Below, piece by piece: positions 32,348 through 47,000 of a stretch of DNA of 64,000 nucleotides; positions within the stretch are counted from its first letter, which is position 1, and the number at the start of each line of letters is the position of its first letter. This DNA comes from Mesaphorura yosii (Eukaryota > Arthropoda > Collembola > Poduromorpha > Tullbergiidae): the NCBI GenBank assembly GCA_009869945.1, contig WIXG01000113.1:146879-210878 (forward strand). Reading direction: 5' to 3'. The position numbers and the translations under genes are program-made. The notes under the pieces are model-generated. The model did not search any database. It was given only the letters and a program-made list of their open reading frames with translations, and was not told where the DNA came from.

Positions 32348-33752
32348 GTTTACTTATAAAACCCTCCTACAAGCTTACGCGTACTTTCTAAAAATATCCT
32401 TCACCTACGAATTTGCATTAACGGTTAGTCAGGTGCTCTTTGAGGGCCATAAGTGAACATAAAAGTTAAAAGTTAATCCTATTGAGGAATTTAATCCTCC
32501 AATTGGTGATGATATTAATTAACAATGAATATTTCGAATTACCAATTTGCTCAGGTAAATTTTCTTTCGTAATTAAAACATTCATTAAATTCTTTTCAGG
32601 ACGGCCTAAATTTTTCAAGTTAAAAGCGACCTGACTAGTTACTTCGTCCCTGTTCTGAATTTACCAAAGTACGCTTCTCCAACACTTTCGGGTACTTTAA
32701 TTAGTGTGCATTTTGGTTGTAGCGGCGTTATCAAATCTGTTACTGCATGCTCAGGGAAACTCGGGTTCGAGTAATGAGACTGCTTCTCGATTGTTAGATT
32801 ACTATTTTATGTACTAAGATCAGACGTGTTCGAAAATCATACAATGAACCGTGCGCTCTAATCGATAGAGCCATCTTTTCTACGTTAATATTAAGGTACT
32901 TTGTGCAAGGAGTTAAGTAGTCAAAATTATTATCGGAAAAGTAAGCGATCAACAAAAATAAAAAATTCAAGCAAATAAATTTTCATAACAAAATGAAGTC
33001 TACATCAGTCTGAAGGACGAAAAGATCTTTCATTTCGGGTTGCTGCTTGCTGACTGGGAGTCTATACATATCGTAAAGCCATGAGATCGTTCTACAAACA
33101 ACTTGCATGTCGCATTCTTGGACTGCAAACGAGAGAGACTTTTTCTTCGCTCTTTGCTCTTCACTTCACTCGCGTCGGAGAAAACTTTTATTTCAATTGC
33201 GCTACTCGTAGAGTCTCTGATTTTTGATTAATTGGCTACATTTTATTTATTTTCTGTAAGTTAACGAGGTAATTTTGCTGCCCACTAAAGTTTAACGTCC
33301 AATGACTGACTTTTAGTAGTGATTAGCGAAGTTTGCAGAAAAATTAATAGAATCTAGCAAGTTCCCTGGATTCTGAACCGGATCGGCTGAATTGTCTTTA
33401 CAACTAGAACAGTTAATTAACTAGAAGCACTCCAGAGTCGCAAACTTTGAAGGCGAAGCACTAGCACTCATTCTGACAGTAAGTTCGTACCTTCCAATCG
33501 GCCGAATCATTATTTGAAATTAAGAAAGGAACCTCGTGTGGATGTCTTCATTATTGTGGCACTTTCTAAAAGTGTAACTGGAATTTGAGGCAGAACGAGT
33601 TTGGAAAAGGACTTCTTGCTAGCACACTTGTTAATTTGCATGATAGGAAACGGAAAAGGCTGATTCATCGAGTAAAATGGCACATTACAAATATAAAGCC
33701 GTGATGGATTCACCGGCTGAAATGGAACAATCTTCTTCGAACCAAAAAGATA
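32348..33752 (+). other. 4E-T 3' UTR and intergenic stretch
   Basis: AATAAA signals at 32957-32962 and 32974-32979 mark the probable 3' end of 4E-T. The rest up to the next gene shows no recognisable feature. A frame from ATG 33677 runs to 33766 but is out of phase with the exon that follows. Confidence 0.55.
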
Positions 33753-35710
33753 ATGAAACCCCAGTTGTAAGTCCAAGAAGTTCCGAGAGCTAATAATTTG
33801 TATTTCGACACATTGTAGAACCCCTTATTTCTTAACTGAGTTGACAGACACGTCCAAGCATTCACAATCAGCAAGACTCCTCGAGCCAGCATTGTGGTTA
33901 ATTGGACCGCAAAAAAGTTTCTGGATGCCGAACTTTCCTCAGCTGCAGCTGTTTCCATTCTGGAGGAGTCGGACATGATGCATACTCCACCATTCGAGAC
34001 CAGAGCCGAGGAATCGCCATCGCCAAGAATCCAGTTCCAACATCCGCGAGGAATGCCAATCTGCAAAATTCTACCAACAATGAAGCGGGCCAACCGATCC
34101 CCATCACCATCGGTGAAGAAACCTTTGGAATTTGCACCAGTTCAAGCAGATCGTCCGGTTACGCGAGGAATTCGGCTTGCCAAGGCTCCAACAACATTGA
34201 ACCTAGCCAAAAGATCACAATCTCCATCGCCATCCGCTTTGGTCCGTCCGGTCACAGGAATGATTCCTCTCAGTAAAACTCCAATAATCTCAAGACGAAC
34301 CCGAGGGTCACCATCGGTACATAAATCTTTGAAACGTTTTCCAGCTCTGGCGTCCCGTCCGAAAAAGTACAGCCATCCCTTCGTCAACATCCCTGTTAGA
34401 GCCCAGGCAGCACCGTCGGCTACCACGGCCGATGAATTGCCATTGAATCACCAGCCGCCGTTGCAATTTCCTCCTTTTGTTCGTCAACTGAAACACGTCA
34501 ACCTTATCGAAAGAGATCGTGCAGCTGCTTTCAAAACGCGGCGTAAGGCTTCTCCTAGCTTGTCCTTCCGGTCATTTTACGCTAGACGAAAGTTTGTTCA
34601 AGAGCCGGATGTCATTCGAAAGCGCAACTACGACCCCGAAAGCGCGTGACTACGCCCGATCATGGGCTCAAGCTCATGTCGTTCGTTCTAGATCGCTTCT
34701 GCGAACGGTGAGTGCAATGGTATAACTAAAATTTACACTTTTTATCGGCTCTATTCTATTGACCAAGCTATTCGTATTCTGCATCAAAGGTTCTTGATGG
34801 AACTTCTCCGGTTGACTCGCTTCCAAGTGTCAACTTCTGCCAACTTTGAGTTCTTCAGCTGAGTTAAGTCAATTTGAAACAAAGGAAGCCAGTGATAGCG
34901 TCCTTCTTGATAAGTAAGTCGCCCTCCAAAACCTTCGTCATTACCGTTTTTGTAATTCGAAGGTAGCAACCTCTTTTTCCAAATTCAGGTTCGTTGTCCC
35001 AAAACGCACTGGAGACGTTCCTAAGCAAGCAATTGGACTACCATCGGATAGCACGTATCTTCGGTCAGGCCGAAAGAAGATGCATCTGAAGGAAGATCCT
35101 AGCAGTAATACAGTTGCTGCGAAGAATCTTGCTCGGAACAGATTCTCGGAAGCAAATTCGACTATCAAACACAAGAAGATCGCTGCGAATGCTCATCGTG
35201 TTCGTCATTACATGAAGCCTACTTTCGTCAGCCTGCAAAAGGCAAGTTCAAGCTCTTCCCACAATAACCCGAAACATGGTTGGCGCATCTGGTGGCAAAG
35301 GGAATTTCTTGGATCCGCAATACTTAGCATCTGGAGTTGAAAAGGTTCAAGTATTCACAGCGTTCAAGTCAAAGCTTGGGAAGAAACTGCACGCATCGGA
35401 GGTGCGCAAACGAGCGACGAGCGAGTCAAGACACAAGTTCAAGATTGCCAAGGCGAAAGCAAGAAAACCGAAAGCTCGATCACTTCCTGCAATGGCGGCA
35501 GTCGTCCAACAATTATTGGAGTATGCTCATGACGCTTCGGAGGAGCTGGAGCTACCGCCAGTTGCTCGTACTGGCACTGATGTTGGGATGCTTGATGCTG
35601 ATTCTAAGAAAATATCAGGCTTGGCTGAACTTGGCGAAGAGAAGATGGCTGAACCGGAAACAGATTCATGTAAATCGCTATTTTCATCACTACCTCAAAA
35701 TTTAACGTAA
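33753..35710 (+). CDS. Unrecognised basic protein with degenerate SPS repeats (orphan gene, tentative model)
   Basis: I do not recognise this gene. The anchor is a long open stretch from 33848 to 34649 encoding a basic, proline/serine-rich protein. It holds three degenerate units of about 34 residues, each with an RPVTRGI/RGMPI-like start, a lysine-proline core and an SPS run (NRSPSPSVKKPL; KRSQSPSPSALV; TRGSPSVHKSL). One in-phase model is 33753-33766, 33848-34542, 34586-34707, 34963-35241 and 35345-35710, or 491 residues. It needs a 43-base intron, a GC donor at 35242 and a tiny first exon, so it is provisional; the frame could simply stop at 34649. The last part is lysine-rich (SKLGKKLHASEVRKRATSES), then acidic. 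AATAAA at 35798-35803 supports a transcript ending here. Repeats and basic charge hint at nucleic-acid or cytoskeletal binding; this is inference. Confidence 0.45.
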
Positions 35711-35797
35711 GGATGCTTACCATGATCGCTTCAAACTAATTCGGACGCATTTGATTGTTAATCACAATCTTAAAAAATTCTATGCATTAACAAAATT

Positions 35798-35803
35798 AAT
35801 AAA
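35798..35803 (+). terminator. Poly(A) signal of the orphan gene
   Basis: AATAAA lies 88 bases after the last stop codon of the orphan gene model at 35710. Confidence 0.55.
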
Positions 35804-38063
35804 ACACATCCACACTATCAGTGCTGCTGCTTGAGGATCAATTTGCGTGCTTTAATTTCTGCTGTTGCCACTGTCTCGTAAGCTATTAGGCTATTGCATC
35901 TTACTTAGCTTAACTCTAGCCATGAACAATGAATTCAAAGCGTCACAAGAGAGGCACTCACCAAGGCCATCAAATTCGGATGAAAGTAAAAAGCTGTCCT
36001 CTGTCAATTTATTGAGTAATATTACTTGGACACAAAAGCATGGAGCCTGGCCACAAGAATAAATGTTTTCAGACATAAAATCTAGAAATATTTGGGTCGC
36101 GGAGTTCTGTAGACATGAGTCCGAAAAATTCATTCATTCTCATATTCTCATTCTCAAAAATCATTTTCAACCCAAGATTAGATAAATAGTAGGAAATGGG
36201 GTCATACTTGCGGTTGTATTCCAGTTTCAACTCCAATTTTCAAGGTCCAATTTTCTTGCAAGTTACTCAAGACAAATGTAAGCAGGAAAGCTGCCTTCGC
36301 GTGCTTTCAAGCAAAGTGTATCAATTGAACGAACGCCATTTATGCAAAGCAGATAAGAGCATGACAAGTAGGTAACGGATTCAATCACTATGTGCAAAGC
36401 AACAGAACAATTCTTTTTCCAGCATTCGTCATTCGTACTGCTATATTGTTTAGTTTACTCGTCCAAAAATTTAAAGTTGGAGCTGGAGCTTCTTTTATGA
36501 TTCTAATTCGAACCGTGTACGGTTTACATTTGTCAAGACGGGAGATGAAGCGCATGCAATAATGCAGAATATGAAATCATGAGCCATGAGCATGGGCTGA
36601 ATGCAATGCAAAGGCCTTGCACACACTTTTGGGGATCAGTGCATTGAGATTCACAGAAAAGATCACAACAAATTAAATTCAGTAAATTCTTTTTGAAAGG
36701 AACATTTCTCAATTTTTAGGTCGACATTTTGACTAACTGTGAACATTTTATAATTTTGACATATTACAAGATTTTGCAGATCTTTAAGCTCAAAGCCAGA
36801 CTGAAAGGAAATCAAACTGTGCTTCTCTTCGACATCGAGTGAGCGTAGAATACGGAACACGGCGCAGCAAGGCAAAGAGGACAGGGTTGGTGTTTTACGC
36901 GCACAGTGCCACCACAAGGCAAGGCTTCACGGCACGGCGTAGTAGCAAAGAGCCATGGGTAGATGAAGGTGCTCGTTCTCTGATGATAAAGCGAAAGCTG
37001 AGAACCCAAGATAGATACGCTGTGTTTTAGCAAAAATAAGCACTGCACAAACAGTTCGAAAGCGCAGTAACCATGGGAAGAGAGGAAGAGACCTGCTGGA
37101 CACATTTTCAGCCTAATAATGGAGGAAGACATTAGAGTCGTCGTCGTCAGAGATCATGAAGAATTTCCGACCGAGTTCTTCATGCCCAATAGTTGTGACC
37201 ATAATGAAGTAATTTAATAAAGTTAACACGGGACGAGGACAGAAAGTATTTCTGGTTAAGTATTTTGCACAGATTCTATTTTCAAGTGTGTATGTTTCTG
37301 CGAGAAATTCGACGCGAATTCTGTAACTATGTTCCACACCTCGCTGCATTGCAGTCACGTACGCATCGTTGTGAACTCTGACTGATACCGTTGCATAGCC
37401 ACCGACGAAGACCAAATGGACACCACACTGTTATGAAATGAGTACAAACAATCAACTATAAACCATTAAAAACGACACAAACCGAATTAAAAGACTGGAA
37501 CACTGCGACACTTGCATTAAAGTACGTACCTAATTTTTCTTGGCATATCTCATTATCTCATTAGGCTATGCCCTCTTTGACCAACTGGTTAATTCTTCAA
37601 CAATGGGAGTTGCGCGGGGAATTTCCCTGAAATCATATATGAAGATTTAATTAAATTAAGAATTCTCCGAGTCTGAGGGTAATTGCACCAATGAACACAT
37701 TGGCTCAGATCAACCAATCAGATTGCTGAAGACACTTCGTTCAGTTTTTAACTATTACGAAATCTAAACGATTTGTCGTTTTCTTTCAAACCAGCTGCCG
37801 GGTGGGCCCGTGTATTGTGCCTGGTGCATAAATTGTAGCCCTTTGTCCCAGCCCTGTCGAGAGAGTATGCATCTTAATTTAGGCCTTTGCCTTAAAAATT
37901 AGTTTTTCAATATTATTGGTTTGATTTACTTGAGGAAACTGTCCATCATCCTCCTAACTGGGCTTCTATATCTTGAATGCTAACTTTTATCCATTCTATG
38001 TGTAGTTACCGCCGACTTCAGACGGTGATTTAACTTCAGCCGATGCAATCTTGAAATACTAGA
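35804..38063. other. Intergenic region before the zinc-finger gene
   Basis: About 2.3 kb without a recognisable gene on either strand. It presumably includes the promoter and 5' UTR of the gene starting at 38064. Short open frames here lack family resemblance. Confidence 0.4.
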
Positions 38064-41000
38064 ATGGGTGACTACCGCCGGTACCAATATTCGGGACACA
38101 ACAGCCGAGATGACAGGCCCCGGAATTCATTCTACGGACGAAGAGATTACTACGCTAACAACAATACGCGACCAGGAGGTCATTACTCCGGATCACACTT
38201 TCGTGGTCGGGGTCGGGGTCGAGACAACTTCAACGACAGATTTCAAGGCTCCCAGCAGCGTAGAGAGTACTCGACTGAAATGCACAAGCCCGAAGACTGG
38301 AGGCCACGCAGAGCAGAAGACGATCCATACAAAAGGAGATTACAGTCTGAAAATGGTAATATCGATTTGCAACTCAAAAGGGAATCGACTTTACGATTTA
38401 CCATCGACAACTGACCGTTTTTATACTATTCAGAATTTAGCAGAAGCGCTGGACTAAACATGGAAGCTTTAAAGTACATGGAAAGATTGCGAAGTTCTAA
38501 ACCATATCTTCAGAAACGCAAGAAGGAAATAATAGAAACGAAGAAGGAGAAATTACTGGAAGATGAACTAGAAGACATTGAGTTTTGTCTGGATGTGATA
38601 TCTGATGCAAATGCTGACAAGTAAGTGAACCAATTTACTGCATAGTCGGACTTTGATTTTAAATGGAACAGTGGATTCATGATAGCTAAATTTGCTAAAT
38701 GAACTATCGAGTCGAGTTATTTACTGGTACAACTAATTAATAGATATTAAGAAGAAATTTGAAATATTCTAATCTAGGATTAAACGTCCATGAATGGTTC
38801 ATAAGGAAAGGGGTAAAAAATTAAGGGCGAAACGGATAAAACGTTAACAGATTTAAATGTCCACAAGCAATAAAAAGTCCATCGATCGAAATGTTCATAC
38901 AACAGAGAACGTCAAATATAAACGTATAAAACACGAAATTATTGGTGAAAATATTAATGTAGACGGGATTTTAAATTTCTTACGTGTTGGCGTCGCTAAA
39001 ATCAAGTGATCTCTTTCTCGTACTGCTCTTCGTTCCTGACGAGTAATAAATATTGGTGGCATGAAGTTCTGGTTGGGAGTAATACTACACAAGTAGGATA
39101 TTCCAGGACGAAGTTGAGACGCCTTTGATGCAGATAAATGATAAACATAACGACTGCCCTTCAGACCTATAGGTTCCTCACCCGCCAATCCTTATTCTAG
39201 AACACCCTCAGCTCTGTCAGTTTGTTGCTGCTCTCGCAGTTATCAAGTGAACTTGTAAAGAGCCGGGTAGGATCCCCCGCTAAGCTATGCAAATACATAG
39301 TTTAATAGCATTTTTACATTGTGGATCTTTTATACATCAACCCTTTTATCCTGTGGCCCAGCTTTGTACAGTGGACCTTTTTAATTTGGACTTTTGGTTT
39401 AACAAATGGGAATAATCCCTGAACCAAATATTCAACCCATTCCTATTACTCTGACCCTCCTTCTTACTCTTGACTGTTTTTCAGGAGTTTTGGACTGCAG
39501 ACTATCAAAACTGCCTACGACAAAGTACTAGAACTGGTCCGCAATAATCCAGTCACTTCGGTATGTTGAAAAGTGTAAAGAAGATTAACGATGTCAAAAT
39601 TAACTGTAATTTTTTCCAAAGCAGGTTCCTGAAGTTGTGGATCTCGACTTGGAAGATGATGGCATAGAAGAAATTTGTGCACCAAGAAGTCCTTCTCCAG
39701 AAATCAGCGCACCTAAGAGTGACAATGACATAATCGTAATACCAACAGAAAGATCTCAAGTGAAAACAGACTGGAATTACAGGCCTGACATAAGTGAATA
39801 TGATAGTCAAACTGACGAAGATCCAATGTTTAACCGAATTTCAGTAGGACAAGCCCATTCGTCGTACTCGTCGAATATCTCCGTGTCCGTCTCAAGATTT
39901 AATAAAGATCGACCACCAGAAAGAAATGATCGTCGCAATAATAACAAGACAGACAACTACAGTTCCAGCCAAGCTAGCTTTACCAACGACACGGTGGCTG
40001 AAGGAGGAGGAGACTCGGAGGCGAAGACAAACATGGCTCTCCAAACTACGACGAATTCTAGACAAGACTGGGAAGGAAATTGGAATTATCCGTCTGGTGC
40101 AAATCCCTGGAATCCATCAGAATCGATGCCATCGCAAGATCAGGACATGAGAATACTTGACAGTCATCCAAGCTCAGCGATGCCGCCACAGGATTCAAGT
40201 ATTAATTTGGGGTCGACACCAAGCGGCTTACCAAACGCCACTGCCTTTGCTAACAACTTTGCCAATGGACTGAACCCCAACGCATTTGTTGCAAATCTTA
40301 TGAATTCTTCCTTAATGAATCAGATGATGATGGGTCTCCAGCTGACTCAGCAACAGCAGCAGATGTTGGCCATGAACATGGTTCAAAACCAAACGGGAAT
40401 GCTCCCTTCGACATCGTATCCACCAGGCCCAAATCATCAGTTCAACAGTATTCATACCACGATAGTGCAAAGCAGTCAAGTAAACTTAGTTGCAAACCCT
40501 CCTAATCAAGATATGTATTCTCAGCTGCCCCGGCCCGCTCGGCCTGGTCTACTGCCCACACCTCACATGCAGCCGCTACGAAATCCATTCGAATTAACCA
40601 GCTCTCCTCACCAAACCGGACAGATGTTTCGACCAACAGTGCCATTGCCACCAGGATTTCCTTTCGTTCCAAACCTAACTGTGACCCAGTCAGATTTTGA
40701 GCGCGTAAGATTTATGGCAAGTAAAATTGGAACAGCACAAGTGGAAGCCTCTCAGCGATTAGCTGCGCAAAGCCAGCAGAGTAGTTTTCAATCCTCTCCG
40801 TCTTCCGACTGTAACACAAGTACGAACAGAAAACTTGGTTCCGGTGAAATAAACGGTGACCCACGTATACGTTCTCGACTGCAGAAGGAAAAACTTGCGA
40901 ACAAATCTCAAGAAACAAAGGAAAGGCAACAGCGTATCACAGAAAGTGCAAAGAAAGATTTGAGTGTGGAAAATAAGGCAACTGTGCTTAAATTTAGAGC

Positions 41001-44000
41001 CTTGAGTGAAATAGCTGCATCGGGTCCAGTGAAAATAGGTGATAAGGAACACACGAAAGCCGAGATGCTCAAGAGCACGTTGCAATTGAAGAAAGCTCTC
41101 GCAATTAAAGCCAGCTCCGAAGCCTCGATAAACGATGACTACGACTCAGAGCAGAGAAAAAGACGACCTGAGTCAGGCGAAGGAAAACAATCTTCAGATG
41201 CCACGCAAGCGGAAGAGGATCAGTGCAGAAAATCGAGAAGGGAAGGCGATCGTCCAGTAGTGGGATCTGTTAAAGGGTACAGAATCCCAAAGATTAAAAA
41301 ACCTGAGCCTCAGCCAGAAGTTATCGAAGTTCCAACCACTGAATTGAACGAGTCAAACCAACCCGGCGCACAAGATGTGGTAAGTTCAGTATGAATTCAC
41401 AATCGTTTATTCTACACACTAGAAATTGGCTAAACACCTGTAATTTATATTCAACAGGTAACTTCTAGTCCAGCAAGCCCGGCTGATCAGACCGCCTGTG
41501 AAATACTGGAAAGTCCAGAAAGTCCTGACCCAGTGTCGTCGACTGTGTCTAAGCACGGGTTGGATGCTGATGATCTCCTTAAAGACTATTTGCTACAGTC
41601 CCTCCCCGCGGACAAGTTGTCGAAAATGAACTCAGACAGTATGGCTAAACTTCTGGACTCACTTAAAGGAGAACTGAATGCCAAATTACAGCAACTATCG
41701 AAAGACGACAGTGAAGAGCCGACCGAGCTGGACGTTTGTCAACAGGAAGAAGAATCACACGTTATCAGCGATGTCGATGTTGAAGGATCTGCACCAAGTC
41801 CAAAAGAAACTAGGCCAGAACGAAAATCACGTGCTGCTATTAGAAAAGGTCCTGAGGAGAGACGGACTCGCCGCTCTTCCTTGGACAAGCTTCATGACGC
41901 TCTGCAGTCAATCAATTTCGACGCTATTATGCCGCTTCGCCCTCGAAGATCAACGAGGGAGCAGGAGCCTGAGCCGGAACTTAAAGTGAGCAAGACTCTA
42001 GATAAATATGCTTACTTTATTACGACCTATGCTTTTCAATTATAGACAAGAGCAACACGTGGAAGCAGACGAAAGAATTCATTCATCGAGTTAGGAGCCG
42101 AAGCAGTTGAAGCTGCGCTAAAGCAGGTTCAGGTTCCGATCCCACCGCCTGATTCGGTGCTTGAAGACACTCAGAGCACGCCAGTCAAAGGAAAGCGTGG
42201 TCGCAAGAGGAAATCTGATAGTCAGGAATTGGTCGCAAAGAATGCAAAAGCCTCGAAGATTTCGGCTGAATTAAATTTGTCGGATCAGAGTGACAAAACC
42301 ATACAGAAGCTCCCAAGGGGAAGACCGAGAAAGGGCACTAAAAGGCGGAAGACGGTTGTAAGGAAATCCAAGCCAAAACCTTCGGCGGGATCCAGAGTCA
42401 CACGAAGCCGAAACATTTCTAGCAATGAAACGGATGATGCAAAAAGTGAGAGTGATGAGGCTGAAACTCATGATAGTCAGGAACAGGAACTCGATGAATT
42501 TGTGGAAGGGGAACGCCGGATGGAGACTGCTGACGAAGCGATCAGATATTTTTGCCAGGCTGGAGAGGAGCCGCCGTATGAACCTGATGAGGATGAAACA
42601 GGGTCTCAGAATATAATGGAAGAGGCCATTTATGACGTCGATCTCTCGGAAATGGAGGATGATATTGGTGCCACCTACGCAAAGGAAATGTCAAGAACAG
42701 AAATTTCACTGCCAGAATCAACTGTCAGTGATGAAATGAAGAAGCTGTTCGACCATATGCTGAAGCCAACACCAATAACAGAAGATGAGGAAATCAACTT
42801 ATTGGAAGAAATTGATTCAGTCGTCATTGCAGCTGATGTCTCTAAGTCAATGCATTGTAACCCTCCATGTGATCAGACGCCGGAACTTGAGAAAACAAAT
42901 CAATTTGATGAGAAAACTAGAATCCTAGAATCGTCGCCCAAGCCTTTGTGTGAAGATGTAAAGCTCCAGGATGAAGATAAAGAAATCATCCCGGAATCAG
43001 AACTGGACGATTCCCCTGGCAAAGAAGTTGAATACTCTGACGAAGTAGCTGGGCATGATCAGGCGGAAAATGTTGCTATTGAGGACGAGGTTGATAAGAA
43101 AGAAACCCAGGAAAAAGTCATTTCTGAAGACAACAACCGAGGTTCTGAGAAGGGAGACGACATGGCTGTTTTGGAGGAGAACGTGACTCAGATGGATCAG
43201 AAAGTTGTTCATAATCTGGAAGGTATGTTTGTGTTTCCTCTCTAAGACTAAATTCGAATCGTTGTGGAAAGGTTGACCACAATGACGTTTAATTCCTTCT
43301 ACAGGTCATTCATTGTACCAATGCGCGAATGACAGATGCAACTTCACAGCAGCTGATAGCATCTCATTCAAGGAACATTCAAATACTTGTGGACTAGTTG
43401 GGGAAGTGAAACAGTTGAACTGTTATCACTGTGATAAGAAGCTGAAAACTATTGGCAGTCTCCTAGAACATCTTAAGACTCATGGACGGCGGAGACAAAT
43501 CTGCACTCTTTGCCCGTTTCGGTGCTGGCTTAACATAGAATTAGCAAAACACATGAAAGTATGTTATCAGTTAATACAAGGACCCTTAATACTTTATCTA
43601 ATCCGCATTTCTTGTACAGCTTACACATAAAGTCAGTAATTACAAAATTATCAAAATCACGGAAGACGGGGAGGCGGACTATCTGATGTATCCTAAAGAC
43701 GTTTGGAGCAAATTAACTCAGCCCGCCTCTCTAAAGGAAAACACAATAATTTATTGTCCTCGAGTCCAGTTTATCCCGGAAGAAATTCCTGCAATTCCTC
43801 GGAATGCCATCTTCCCGTAAGGCAGTATTTCGACCATATTTACAAATGCATATTTTTGCTTATGCTTACTTGTCTGTTCAGGTCGTTCGTCTATTGTGGT
43901 CTCTGTACGTATTCTACGAAAGTTCGATCTAACATTATACGCCACCTGCACCTACACGAGCAAGCTGAGCAGGATGGTGGTGCGACAGAAGTTCCAGCAG

Positions 44001-47000
44001 AGGCGCCTGTCAATCCTGTGCCGCATTTGGAAAGAAACGAGCTTATGTTTGACAAAATGACCAACTGGGCAGGCAGTTCACACGCTAACAAAGAGTAAGT
44101 CTGCTTAAGACAATGCAGTATTTCAGAATTGGACTGCTTCGTTTAAATGAAATTTCTCAAACAGTAAATCTGAGATTGAGACCGAAAATGCTTCCAAAGT
44201 TCCTCAGTTTGTGCTGGAGCAATTCCGGTACGTTTGTAGTGTACCGAGTTGCAATCACCTGACCGGAGACGACAGCCTATTGCGATCGCATATGAAGGCG
44301 CTGCACTCAGATGTGGACGCTTATGTTTGTCCTCATTGCGAGACGAATGAGTTCACAAGTATGTGCAGCGTATCAAGCCATCAACGCATGCTTAATATTT
44401 ATTGCTATATTTAATAAATTGATAACACAGGGAACGACCCACGGAATTCTGTGACAATTGATAAAATTGGGACTCATCTGAAACTTCATGGTTCAAAATT
44501 GCTGAAGTGTGGCCATTGCGATTATATTCACACCCAGAATAGAATAATGGAAAGACACGTCGTGGAAAAACACCCAGAAAAGAAGCGCGTCCATCTGGTC
44601 GTTAGAAATCTTAATGGGGACGGTAATAATTCAAACAGACGTCCCTCCGTGGAAGACCTCCAGAAGGCTTCTACTGATCGTTGGAGATGCACTTTGTGTC
44701 GTGCCTTATCCGCAACCTGGGAAGAAGCAAAGAATCACTGTGACAGTACACATGGCATTAAGGGGCAATTCATGTGTTCCTCCTGTCGCTACTGTACGTC
44801 CAGCATATTTTGTATTGAGGGGCATGTGACTGAAGGCGTTTGCCAAGTGACTGAAAAACAGGCGTCTGTAATGGTCATGTTTTCTCGGTAAGCTCAACTA
44901 GCTGCTGCTAAATTTTTCTAAATAAACCTTCCGGTGAACTTGCCAGATTCAAATAAGATTTTATTTTAGCAACGAAGTCATCAGCGGAGCGGACTCTAAA
45001 GAGGAGCCGTCCCTCAATCTGGCAATATGGTGTCGTGATTCATCGAAGATAAAGCACATAAGAGGTATCTATCTGGAGGAATGTAAAGAGCGCAAAGAAC
45101 GCAAGGAGCCGAAAGAAGTGAAAGTGAAGACGACGACAGTGAAGAAAGAGGTGAAAACTGAAGGTCAATTCAAGATCGTGAGAGCCTCGACTATCGTGGA
45201 AGCCGCAAAAACAATGAGGCGTCTAGCGTTTAAGAAGCGGTTGCAGATACCTCGTAACGATCAAATCGTAAAGGCACCATCTGCTCCTATTCTGGTTTGT
45301 CCAGCATGTAAAATGTACAAAACTACTAAGTCTAATGACTTTGTAATTCATCTGTATAATGAGTTCCAGTACAAAAGGTTAGATAATGAGATTACATGTT
45401 AAATAACGCACAGATAAAGCGATATGTAATACTGATCAATATTTTAACTAGGTACGGATGCTCGCTGTGCGTAATTGGCTTTGTAACTCTTGACTCGTTG
45501 AGGGTACGTGTTTACAGGAAACGAAATTAAGAAACAACGGGTTGAATAAGTGAAGAAGTCATGTTTTACTTGATTCTTTTACAGATCCACGTCATTAACG
45601 ACCATAACACAGTGTTTGATGAAGATATTCATTTGAGGCTCGCACCTGTGAACCCTGAGTTGGAAGACCATATTCGAGGTGTCATCAAGTCTCAGTGCGG
45701 CAGTAAAACAGAGCCTGAACGTACTACAGCTAAGCATCGTGGCATTCTTGAAGTGGCAGTTAATTGCAAACATTGTGATGCCCCGGTGTCTTCATATCAC
45801 AACTACAAAACACACATTCTAGCAAAGCACCTGGCGCCTGACAGGTGAGTCGCCGTTCCACCTGTAATTAATTGCTCTGTGCATTTCCAATACATTATCT
45901 TACATTGTCCAGATTTAAATGTAAGCATTGCGATGCTGCGTCGTGGAGTGAAGGCGCTCTAAAAGCACATCATTCGAGGACCCATCCAGATCAAGAATTT
46001 GGCTGTATTGTGGATGACGAGCTAGAGAAAATACTCACTCCAGAGTTTTGGTTGAAGCAATATGGTATACCTCACTCAAAACGTACAAAAGGAGGTTTAG
46101 TAAGTCAGAAACTTATCCTCAAAACAAATATGATGTGTTTGGACCAGTTTTCAATATCATTTTTAACTAATTAATTTCAGGGTCGGGTGAGTGACGGTTC
46201 TCCTGTGAAATCAAGCGCTTCTTCTGTGACATCAGGTTCTACTCCTGAGGTTGCCAAAGTAGTCAAGGTTTCTAAACCCAAGAAAACTGCTCAAACTGCT
46301 AAATCCTCTATTAAATCGACTGGGCAGAAGGCTAAGAACTACACGTATAAGTGAGTGAAGTTATAATTGGAAAAAAGAAGAGAGGAAATAATTTCAGATG
46401 ATTCTGCACTTGCGTTTTGTAGTATTAATAAATATTTATTATTTATTTGCCTCCGTAGATGTGGGCATTGTGGCAAATTTACGATATCGCTCGCCACAAT
46501 GAGAAGTCACTGGGAAAAGGTGCACCAGGATGCGAAACTAGACTGCATCTATTTTCGCTACGAGGCCTTGCCGCCTTCGTGCGCTTACTGCTCCTTCACG
46601 ACATCCGACGATGCCGTACTTGAGGAACACTTTCGCCATAACCATGTTGGAAAAGATGTTTCGAGGAAAAGTGTGGAAAAGCCAACTAAAATGGCTCAAA
46701 CATATCACACCAGGCTAATCTGCTCATACTGCAATGAGAAGATTGAGGACTACAACAAGCTGAAAACTCATACGAGAATTCACCACCCGAACATGAAGCC
46801 TAAGTACACAACCCATACCTCGTTGGCACAGTTGAAGGAAAAGTGTTTTATTGACGTGATATCTTTCACTTGTCCCCAATGCGGGCTGGGGTTTAAGTTC
46901 GAGGGGTCTTGTTTGAGCCACATAATGACACGTCATGGGGAACCAATGTCAACTGTGACAGCAACTATGATACGCCAACAGAAGGAATACAACCAAGATA

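Noticed and set aside
32750-32790. tRNA T-arm-like GGGTTCGAGT
   Set aside because: The flanking bases do not form the T stem, and no D arm or acceptor stem is found.
33677-33766. ATG at 33677 as start of the orphan gene
   Set aside because: Its frame reaches the donor at 33767 in phase 0, whereas the exon at 33848 needs two bases carried over. The later ATG at 33753 fits.
35865-36062. Short plus-strand frame downstream of the orphan gene
   Set aside because: It lacks an ATG until late, has no splice context, and lies after the AATAAA of the preceding gene.
38895-39188. 97-codon minus-strand frame in an intron of the zinc-finger gene
   Set aside because: No homology that I recognise, and the intron is bounded by solid splice sites.
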